This document shows positions 44,636 through 51,464 of a DNA stretch of 56,925 nucleotides, in pieces (the first letter of the stretch is position 1; every line of letters starts with the position of its first letter). Both the position numbers and the translations under genes were made by a program. The stretch is from Geobacteraceae bacterium. GTDB lineage: Bacteria > Desulfobacterota > Desulfuromonadia > Geobacterales > Geobacteraceae. The stretch is taken from assembly GCA_024281055.1 (NCBI GenBank), contig JAMXLF010000060.1, positions 1-56,925 of the forward strand, written 5' to 3'. The notes under the pieces are model-generated. The model did not search any database, was not told the DNA's origin, and saw only the letters and a program-made list of their open reading frames with translations.

Positions 44636-45925
44636 CTAAAACATTTCCCGTGGCTGGCCTGTGCTGGCCAGCACGCAGCTCCAGAGCCACCCCTCGGGGT
44701 CGATCTTTTTCCGAGCGCTGGTGGCAAGCGCTATCGGGACATGGGTGAACTGCTGGTTCCAGAACCCCACCACCATGTTGGTCCGCCCCGCCATCCCCGC
44801 ATGCACCGCGTTGTGCCCCAGCACGAGACAGAGGGCCGAATCGTGGGGGTTCGCGGGCTGGCTCCGGATGATGTAGCTCGGATCGATGTACTTGAGGTTG
44901 AGCTCCTGCCCGATCCGGCTGAAATGCTCCTTGATGGCGTCCCGGAGGAAGGTGCCGATGTCCCCCAGCTTGACGTTCCCCGAAGCGTCACGCCCTCCAC
45001 TGGTCGCCATCAGCTCCTGCCCCGCCCCCTCGGCCACCGCGATCACCGCGTGTCCCCGTGCATCCAGCCGTTCCTTCAGGCTTGCGAGGAAGCCGGCAAG
45101 GGTGAAGGGGACCTCCGGCACCAGGCAGAAGTTCACCTGGCTGTCCACCAGGGCCGAGTATGCGGCGATGAACCCCGAGTCGCGCCCCATCAGCTTCACC
45201 AGGCCGATGCCGTTCCGTGCCCCGAGCGCCTCGGTGTGGGCGGCATAGATGGCCCGCTGGGCCTCGGCGACCGCGGTCTCGAAGCCGAAGGTCTTCTGCA
45301 TGAAGGAGATGTCGTTGTCGATGGTCTTGGGAATGCCGATAACGCTGAGGGGGTGCCCCCGGCGGGCCGCCTCCCCGGCGATCTTGCCAGCCCCCTTCAG
45401 GGTGCCGTCCCCGCCGATGGCGAAGAGGATGCCGACCTCAAGCTCCTTCAGGGTGTCAACCATCTCGGCAGGCTCCTGCGGCCCCCGGGACGAAGCCAGG
45501 ATCGTACCGCCCAGCTCGCCGATGCGGTTCACCGTTTCCGGCGTGAGGTCGAGGGGAACGTGGCCGTAACGCTTCACCAGTCCCTCATAGCCGTAACGGA
45601 AACCGTAGACCTTCCTGACCCCGTAGTGATGGTGCAGGCTCAGGGTGACGGCGCGGATCACGTCATTGATCCCCGGGCAGAGACCGCCGCAGGTGACGAT
45701 GCCGCAGGCGATCTTCTTGGGGTCGAAAAAGATCTTTTCCCGCGGTCCCGCCAACTCCAGGGACGGAGGTTCCGTTCCCGCGCCGAAGCAGCGCCGGATA
45801 TCATCGGGACAGGTGTGATAGATGAGCCGCTTGGTATCGCCGCTGAACCGCACCCCCTTCATGGGGGACGGGAAGCGGCAGTCGCCGAGCCGCTCGATGG
45901 TGAAGTCGAGATTCTGGTTGGTCAT
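44636..45925 (-). CDS. pfk: 6-phosphofructokinase, probably ATP-dependent
   Basis: A 429-residue enzyme of the PfkA superfamily, long subgroup. GGDGT at 171-175 has glycine where pyrophosphate enzymes carry aspartate, while PKTIDND at 199-205 has the lysine often seen in pyrophosphate enzymes. This mixed pair is known from ATP-using members of the long clade (plant-, trypanosome- and spirochaete-type), so ATP is the likely donor. The start at 45925 follows CAGGAGACACC; a start six codons upstream lacks a ribosome site. It commits fructose-6-phosphate to glycolysis, between fba and ackA. Confidence 0.9.
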   Translation of the reverse strand: MTNQNLDFTIERLGDCRFPSPMKGVRFSGDTKRLIYHTCPDDIRRCFGAGTEPPSLELAGPREKIFFDPKKIACGIVTCGGLCPGINDVIRAVTLSLHHHYGVRKVYGFRYGYEGLVKRYGHVPLDLTPETVNRIGELGGTILASSRGPQEPAEMVDTLKELEVGILFAIGGDGTLKGAGKIAGEAARRGHPLSVIGIPKTIDNDISFMQKTFGFETAVAEAQRAIYAAHTEALGARNGIGLVKLMGRDSGFIAAYSALVDSQVNFCLVPEVPFTLAGFLASLKERLDARGHAVIAVAEGAGQELMATSGGRDASGNVKLGDIGTFLRDAIKEHFSRIGQELNLKYIDPSYIIRSQPANPHDSALCLVLGHNAVHAGMAGRTNMVVGFWNQQFTHVPIALATSARKKIDPEGWLWSCVLASTGQPREMF

Positions 45926-45958
45926 GGTGTCTCCTGAAGGCAATAGAGCCGGAAATAT

Positions 45959-46033
45959 CCCCCCTCCCGACCTCCCCCCGCTGGGGGGAGGAGTTCGCTC
46001 CCTCCCCAGGAGGGGGAGGGATGGGGAGGGGGA
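45959..46033. repeat. Palindromic repeat between fba and pfk
   Basis: CCTCCCCCCGCTGGGGGGAG followed by CCCTCCCCAGGAGGGGGAGG, ending nine bases before the fba stop region. Confidence 0.85.
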
Positions 46034-46039
46034 AAAGTG

Positions 46040-47065
46040 TTACCCCTTGAACATCGTCGTACCCGTCCCGCGCAGTTCCTCCACCGCCCGTTTCACCCGC
46101 TCCGCCATGGCCGTCTCGCCCAGGGCCAGGTAGGTGCGGGGATCATAGGCCTTCTTGTCCCCCACCTCGCCGTCCACCTTCAGCACGCCATCGTAATGGG
46201 CGAACATGTGGCCGGCAATGGGGCGGGTGAAGGCGTACTGGGTATCGGTGTCGATGTTCATCTTCACCACACCGTAGTCGAGGGCCTCCTGGATCTCGTG
46301 TAGCTCCGAGCCGGACCCGCCGTGGAAGACCAGGTGGAAGCGGGCCGAGCTGCCGTATCGGGCCACCACGGCGTCCTGGCATTCCTTGAGGATCGACGGC
46401 TTGAGCTTGACGGCGCCGGGTTTGTAGACCCCGTGCACGTTGCCGAAAGTGGCCGCCAGGAGGTAACGGCCGCCGATCTCGTTCAGCCGCCGGGCCACCT
46501 CCAGGGTGTCCTCGGGGGTCGTGTAGAGCTTGGCGCTCGCCTCGGCCTTCATTCCGTCCTCTTCTCCCCCCACGACGCCCGCCTCGATCTCCAGGATGAG
46601 GTCGCTCGCCCTGAGGCGCTCCAGGAGCTCACGGGCAATGCCGAGGTTTTCCTTGAGCGGCAGGGCACTGCCGTCGAACACGTGGCTGTTGAAGAGGTTG
46701 GGCTTCCCGGCGGCCCGCCGCCGCTCCGTTTCGGCTACCAGCGGCAGGACGAACTTGTCGAGCTTATCGGCCGGGCAGTGGTCGGTGTGAAGGGCCACGT
46801 AGATGGGGTAGTGCGCCGCCACACTGTGGACGTGCTCGGCGATGGACATGGCACCGAGGGCCATGTCCTTCACCGCCGTCCCCGACGCAAAGGCGCCCCC
46901 GCCGGTCGACACCTGGATGATCCCGTCGCTGCGGCTTTCGGCGAGTCCCTTCAACACGGCGTTGGCCGTGGTCAGGGACGTGACGTTGATGGCCGGGTAG
47001 GCGAAGCGGTTTTCGCGTGCCCGGTCGAGCATCTGGCAGTAGATTTGATAATCCGCAACCGGCAT
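46040..47065 (-). CDS. fba: Class II fructose-bisphosphate aldolase
   Basis: A 341-residue zinc-dependent aldolase that splits fructose-1,6-bisphosphate into two triose phosphates. Zinc ligands and active site: VALHTDHCPADKL near residue 92, LEIEAGVVGGEEDG, TFGNVHGVYKPGAVKLKP and FHGGSGSELHEI, then MNIDTDTQYAFTRP. The start at 47065 follows GGAGGAATT. It is the first glycolytic gene of the run, upstream of pfk. Confidence 0.94.
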   Translation of the reverse strand: MPVADYQIYCQMLDRARENRFAYPAINVTSLTTANAVLKGLAESRSDGIIQVSTGGGAFASGTAVKDMALGAMSIAEHVHSVAAHYPIYVALHTDHCPADKLDKFVLPLVAETERRRAAGKPNLFNSHVFDGSALPLKENLGIARELLERLRASDLILEIEAGVVGGEEDGMKAEASAKLYTTPEDTLEVARRLNEIGGRYLLAATFGNVHGVYKPGAVKLKPSILKECQDAVVARYGSSARFHLVFHGGSGSELHEIQEALDYGVVKMNIDTDTQYAFTRPIAGHMFAHYDGVLKVDGEVGDKKAYDPRTYLALGETAMAERVKRAVEELRGTGTTMFKG

Positions 47066-47119
47066 AATTCCTCCCTCGGGATCGCGCCCGTCTTCACGCC
47101 ATCTTCGCCCGGCCCTCAA

Positions 47120-47195
47120 TCACCCAATCCTCGACGTAGCTTAGGCTACGTCTGCGGTTGTGCTCAATCGGGTCAGCCAAATCTGGCGCAAATAC
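47120..47195. repeat. Hairpin-bearing dispersed element upstream of fba
   Basis: A perfect 8-bp hairpin, GACGTAGC TTAG GCTACGTC (47133-47152), followed by TGGCGCAAATACGGACGCGA. I recall similar hairpin-plus-tail sequences elsewhere in Geobacter genomes; a genome-wide search would be needed. It lies in the gap where the promoter of the glycolytic operon should be. Confidence 0.4.
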
Positions 47196-47224
47196 GGACG
47201 CGATTTGTTAGAACGAGCCTACAG

Positions 47225-47584
47225 TCACCCCAGCCAATCGTATGCTTCAGAAAGCTGGCTTTCGGGGAAATACTTGACCGGGGCACGCCGAAAGCCTGCT
47301 CCCGTGAACATGAGCATCCGGGATTCCCATCTGGGATCGCCGACGATGGCGATTTTTGCGATCCTGTCGCCGTACTGCACAAAGAACGTCATGTCGTTCC
47401 AGACTTCACCTCCGACCCACCCTTGAAAATCCTCCTTCACCATCACCAGCAGCTTGGCGTCGTCATGGGGACCCAACCCTTTGATCCCGGCAGCCTGAAT
47501 GGCGTCCATCTCTTCCTTGCGCAGCGCCCCGGAAATGTGCACCACCCAGATGCCGCTCTTGTCCTGCCGAATCGTTGCGCCCAT
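47225..47584 (-). CDS. SpoIIAA/SEC14-like STAS protein
   Basis: A 119-residue soluble protein of the SpoIIAA-like family (PF11964). It shows IWVVHISGALRKEEMDAIQ, the LLVMVKEDFQGWVGGEVWND segment, then KIAIVGDPRW and a C-terminal aromatic helix. Family members may bind lipids or act as anti-sigma antagonists; no partner is seen here. AAAGGAGC precedes the ATG. It lies between glgX and fba on the same strand. Confidence 0.8.
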   Translation of the reverse strand: MGATIRQDKSGIWVVHISGALRKEEMDAIQAAGIKGLGPHDDAKLLVMVKEDFQGWVGGEVWNDMTFFVQYGDRIAKIAIVGDPRWESRMLMFTGAGFRRAPVKYFPESQLSEAYDWLG

Positions 47585-47629
47585 GAATGCTCCTTTCTGC
47601 CGGATTACTGCAAAACTCGGTTAATCATT

Positions 47630-47733
47630 CCCTCTCCCTCAGGGAGAGGGTCAGGGTGAGGGGATTCAAATAGCTGTCCCCCCCTCATCCGGCCTTCGGC
47701 CACCTTCTCCCAGAGGGAGAAGGTTTATTCCCT
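47630..47733. repeat. GC-rich palindromic repeat downstream of glgX
   Basis: CCCTCTCCCTCAGGGAGAGG with CAGGGTGAGGGG, then CCCCTCATCCGGCCTTCGGC and CACCTTCTCCCAGAGGGAGA. Same family as 17927-18013. Confidence 0.85.
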
Positions 47734-47749
47734 GCCGGCCCAACCCGCA

Positions 47750-49849
47750 TCAGCCTGCACGGGCAAACACGACTGCTATCGAGCGCGGCGGCAACCCATA
47801 GGTTCCATCCCCGACCGCCGGCGCCTCTTCCAGCGGCACGATGTCGGCGGGGGACGGGAGGGAGGTGTCGAGCCAGCGGCGCCACCCTCCTGCCGATTGT
47901 TTCCCCAATTGCGGAAGCTGGAATTCGAGCGGCTTCCACCAGGCGTTGACCATGAGGTGGAAGACGACCCGGCCGCTCAGGCTCCGGGCCGTGAGGGCGA
48001 TGCTGTGCGAGTCGTCTCCCCAGTCGGGCTCGCTCGCTTTTACCCCATGCCATTCCAGCCGGGCCTGAAGGATAAGCTGGTTAAGGGTCAGCTCGGGGTC
48101 GTCCACGGCAATTTCGCGCTTCAGGCGGGCGGCAATCAGAAGGCGCGCGAAGCGGTGCACGTCGGCATGCCGCTCCAGCAGTCCCCAGTCGAACCAACCG
48201 ATCTCGTTGTCCTGGCAGTAGGCGTTGTTGTTCCCCCCCTGGCTCCGCCGCACCTCGTCCCCCATGAGGAGCATCGGCGCACCGAGCGAGAGCAGTGTCA
48301 GCGCCAGGAAGTTCTTCACCTGGCGGTTGCGGAGCGCCTCGATCGCCGGATCATCGGTCGCCCCTTCGGCCCCGCAGTTCCAGCTCCGGTTGTCGTCGCA
48401 CCCGTCCCGGTTATCCTCGCCGTTGGCCTCGTTGTGCTTCCGGTTGTAGGAAACCAGGTCGTTGAGGGTGAAGCCGTCGTGGCAGGTGACGAAGTTGATG
48501 CTCTGCTCCGGCTCGCGCTCCTCGTGCCCGTATATGTCGGGACTGGCCAGGAGCCGGGAGGCAAACCGGGAGATCGTCCCGGCATCACCCCGCAGGAAGC
48601 TCCGCACATCATCCCGGAATTTGCCGTTCCACTCCTTCCAGCTGTCGCCGATGAACGAGCCCACCTGGTAGAGGCCGGCCGCGTCCCACGCCTCGGCAAT
48701 CAGCTTGATCCCCGCCAGGGCCGGGTCCGTTTCGATGTCCCAGAGAAGGGGCGGGTTCTCCAGGGGGCGCCCCTGTTCGTCGCGGGAAAGGATTGATGCC
48801 AGGTCGAAGCGGAAGCCGTCCACGTGCATCTCCGCGACCCAGTGGTGGAGGCTGTCGAGGATGAGCCGCCGGACGATGGGGTTGTTGGCGTTGAAGGTGT
48901 TGCCGCAGCCGGAGTAATTGGCATAGGTTGCGCCGTCGGGCTCCAGCATGTAGTAGAAATTGTTGGCCAGCCCCCGGTAGCAAAGGGTTGGCCCACGGTT
49001 GTTCCCTTCGGCGGTGTGGTTGAAGACTACGTCGAGGATCACCTCGATGCCGGCCCGGTGGAGCGCCTTTACCATGTCGCGGAACTCGTCGATGGGGCCG
49101 AGCGGGTCCGTGCGGGAGCTGTAGGCCGCGTGGGGGGCGAAGAAGGAGATGGGGCTGTACCCCCAGTAGTTGACAAACCCCGGGGGAGCGTCATGGGAGT
49201 CGAACTGGAAGACCGGCAGGAGCTCGATGGCGGTGACACCCAGCTCCTGCAGGTAGGGGATCTTTTCTACCAGACCCGCATAGGTGCCGCGCTTGTCGGC
49301 CGGGACCCCCGACGATGGGTCACGGGTGAAGCCTGCCACGTGGAGTTCATAGATCACGGTCCGCGAAAAAGGGCGCTTCAGGGGGGAGTCACCTTCCCAG
49401 TCGTACCCGCGGGGGTCTGCCACCACGCTCTTCATGGCCGATGTCGCGTTGTCTCCCGGGCCGGCCGCGGCCTGGCGGCTGTACCCGGGAGGGACCACCA
49501 CGGCACGACCGTACGGGTCGATGAGGAGCTTTTCCGGGTCGAAGCGGAGCCCCCGGGCTGGATCGGATGGCCCGGCGACGCGGTAGCCGTAGAGCTGGCC
49601 CGGGCCGATACCAGGGATAAAGGCATGCCAGTAGTGGTAGCTGCGGTTGCGCTTCGGGTCGAGAGTAACGGTACGGGACGGCCTGGCATCGTCCACCCGG
49701 TCGAAAAGGAGGAGTTCCACGGAGGTAGCGTCCCGCGAGAAGACGCTGAAGTTCACGCCGCCGCGAAAGACCGTGGCGCCGAGGGGAGAGCTCCGCCCCC
49801 TGACCAGATCCTGCGCATCCATACCGTTTCCCGACGGGCTATTGGCCAT
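47750..49849 (-). CDS. glgX: Glycogen debranching enzyme GlgX
   Basis: A 699-residue GH13 subfamily 11 enzyme. An N-terminal CBM48-like domain (about 14-130) is followed by the catalytic barrel with DVVFNHTAEGN, HVDGFRFDLASIL (nucleophile aspartate), LIAEAWDAAGLY (acid glutamate) and NFVTCHDGFTLND. A C-terminal beta domain closes the protein. It hydrolyses alpha-1,6 branches in glycogen limit dextrins. The start at 49849 follows GTGAGGCTACCA. No glycogen phosphorylase or synthase is in the window. It links stored glycogen to the glycolytic genes next door. Confidence 0.92.
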   Translation of the reverse strand: MANSPSGNGMDAQDLVRGRSSPLGATVFRGGVNFSVFSRDATSVELLLFDRVDDARPSRTVTLDPKRNRSYHYWHAFIPGIGPGQLYGYRVAGPSDPARGLRFDPEKLLIDPYGRAVVVPPGYSRQAAAGPGDNATSAMKSVVADPRGYDWEGDSPLKRPFSRTVIYELHVAGFTRDPSSGVPADKRGTYAGLVEKIPYLQELGVTAIELLPVFQFDSHDAPPGFVNYWGYSPISFFAPHAAYSSRTDPLGPIDEFRDMVKALHRAGIEVILDVVFNHTAEGNNRGPTLCYRGLANNFYYMLEPDGATYANYSGCGNTFNANNPIVRRLILDSLHHWVAEMHVDGFRFDLASILSRDEQGRPLENPPLLWDIETDPALAGIKLIAEAWDAAGLYQVGSFIGDSWKEWNGKFRDDVRSFLRGDAGTISRFASRLLASPDIYGHEEREPEQSINFVTCHDGFTLNDLVSYNRKHNEANGEDNRDGCDDNRSWNCGAEGATDDPAIEALRNRQVKNFLALTLLSLGAPMLLMGDEVRRSQGGNNNAYCQDNEIGWFDWGLLERHADVHRFARLLIAARLKREIAVDDPELTLNQLILQARLEWHGVKASEPDWGDDSHSIALTARSLSGRVVFHLMVNAWWKPLEFQLPQLGKQSAGGWRRWLDTSLPSPADIVPLEEAPAVGDGTYGLPPRSIAVVFARAG

Positions 49850-49874
49850 TGGTAGCCTCACAATGCAGGTCGTC

Positions 49875-50039
49875 TCACATCAGAGCAATCCGTCGCGCCG
49901 CAGCCGTGCCGAGAATCATCAGCTTCCGGTAGCGACGTTCCGGCCCGCTCTGGTTGTGCCAGGTCTCGAGCACGGTCAGGGATGAGCATCCTCCCGTGAA
50001 CAGAAACACGGCGACCAGGAAGTAACGGGCCATACCCAT
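49875..50039 (-). pseudogene. Truncated lipoprotein paralogue (54 aa)
   Basis: A 54-codon frame with ribosome site GAGGAGGACAGCG, a lipoprotein signal and lipobox FTGGC (cysteine at residue 18). After the cysteine, SSLTVLETWHNQSGPERRYR and KLMILGTAA mirror the start of the mature lipoprotein encoded just upstream (ASVSLVDSWKDAGAPAKRYQ, then KLLVVGVAE). It then stops. It looks like a broken tandem duplicate, although a small lipoprotein may still be made. Confidence 0.6.
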
Positions 50040-50050
50040 CGCTGTCCTCC

Positions 50051-50410
50051 TCAGATCAGCCCTTCGCTGGCCATGGCCCTGATCACCACATGCGCAAGTT
50101 TACTGGTGATGGTGATGATCCCTTCGGGCACCGCTTCCTCGAGGGATGCCCGGGACGGATTTTTATCGGCGCCCGTAACCAGGTAACTCCGGATGGCCGT
50201 AACCCCTCTGTTCCTTATCTCGGCGGAAAATACCTCCTCGAAAACCTGGCGCATCTGCATTTTCTCGGCCACCCCGACGACCAGGAGCTTCTGATATCGT
50301 TTCGCCGGCGCCCCGGCATCCTTCCAGGAATCCACCAGTGAAACGGAGGCGCATCCCGTCAGCACGACGGTGGCCAGGAATGACCAGAAGACAAGGCAAG
50401 ATGCTTTCAT
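50051..50410 (-). CDS. Small lipoprotein of unknown function
   Basis: A 119-residue lipoprotein with lipobox VLTGC (cysteine at residue 20). The mature domain (SLVDSWKDAG, then KLLVVGVAEKMQMRQVFEEV) resembles the front part of DUF4136-like lipoproteins, which are usually longer, so the back part may be lost. The start at 50410 is chosen for its signal peptide; GGAGGA lies somewhat far upstream. The next gene downstream is a 54-codon partial copy of it. Confidence 0.65.
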   Translation of the reverse strand: MKASCLVFWSFLATVVLTGCASVSLVDSWKDAGAPAKRYQKLLVVGVAEKMQMRQVFEEVFSAEIRNRGVTAIRSYLVTGADKNPSRASLEEAVPEGIITITSKLAHVVIRAMASEGLI

Positions 50411-50614
50411 CGATACGGTATCCTCCTCCTTCAGGATTTCGGGCAGCACGATAAAACGTGGCGTCACCGACAGCATCATGGATGAACTATCCCAGATTCA
50501 TGCCAATGGCGGGCAGCGGCACCACCGTTGCTAACAAGTCGAAATATCTAATGAATTACTGAAATCGGACAAAACTGTTGAAGGGAACGGGCTGACAGAC
50601 TTCTACAAAAGGGC

Positions 50615-50646
50615 GGGATTTCGTCCCTGAGGCGATATCCCGTCCT
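50615..50646. repeat. Tandem 13-bp motif (two copies, 19-bp period)
   Basis: GGGATTTCGTCCC (50615-50627) and GATATCCCGTCCT (50634-50646), the same motif and period as at 24803-24834. It lies between the end of the decarboxylase gene and the lipoprotein genes, about 205 bp upstream of the lipoprotein start. Confidence 0.6.
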
Positions 50647-50655
50647 TGCCGCGGA

Positions 50656-51434
50656 TCATTTCCCGTTGAAAACCGGCGGTCGCTTGTCAAAAAAGCCCTG
50701 ATCCCTTCCTCGTAATCCCCGCTGTCGTACACGACACGACGCAGCCCCTGGATCCGCTCGAAGGTCGTTGGGCTCAGCGGATAGGCATTGGCGAGGAGCC
50801 GGATCTGCTCCTTGATGACGGAGATGCTGAGGGGGCTGTTCTTGCCGATCTGCCGCGCCATGCGGTAGGTGAATTCCTCCAGTTCCTCCACGGGCACCAC
50901 GTGGTTCAGTATCCCCCACCTCTCCGCCCGCTCCGCCGACATGGGGTGGGCCGTGAAGAACATCTCCTTGACGATGTTTATCCCCATGTTGTTGATGAAA
51001 TGGAGGATGCCGGAGGCGTTGTACGGTACGCCGATCTTCGCGGGCGTCATGCAGAAGGTGCTCGTGGGGCAGCCGATGAGGATGTCGCAGGTGAGCGCCA
51101 GGTCGCAGGCGCCTCCCCACACCCCTCCTTCGATCATGGCGATTACCGGCAGGGGCAGCTCCTGGATCGCCCGGAGCACGGTGACGAGGGGATCGTGGTA
51201 GGAAAGCGGATCCTCCCCCGAGAGCGGCAGCTCCTTCACGTCATGGCCGGCCGACCAGACCTTCGAGCCCGGCGGCGCCCGCAGCACGAGGATGCGCGCC
51301 TTGCTCTGGCGCAGCAGGCCGATGGCCTGGAGGATCTCGTCGATGAGCGCCTTGCTCAGGACGTTGCGCCGCTCGGCGTTGTTGAAACAGATGGTGGCAA
51401 TATTGTCCTGCAACTGGGTGGTGATGAGTGCCAT
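50656..51434 (-). CDS. scpB: Methylmalonyl-CoA decarboxylase, with apparent frameshift
   Basis: A crotonase-fold enzyme of about 259 residues, closely resembling E. coli ScpB/YgfG: APPGSKVWSAGHDVKELPL with the catalytic histidine, EGGVWGGACDLALTCD, MTPAKIGVPYN with the catalytic tyrosine, and FERIQGLRRVVYDSGDYEEG. It turns methylmalonyl-CoA into propionyl-CoA. After GIRAF the reading frame slips. The expected ending FDKRPPVFNGK lies in another frame ending at 50656, while the open frame runs on to 50556 with an unrelated tail. One missing T in the run at 50689-50694 would restore it. A sequencing error or a recent mutation are both possible. Confidence 0.85.
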
Positions 51435-51464
51435 GGGATGCTCCTATTGATTGTTTGCTGACGG

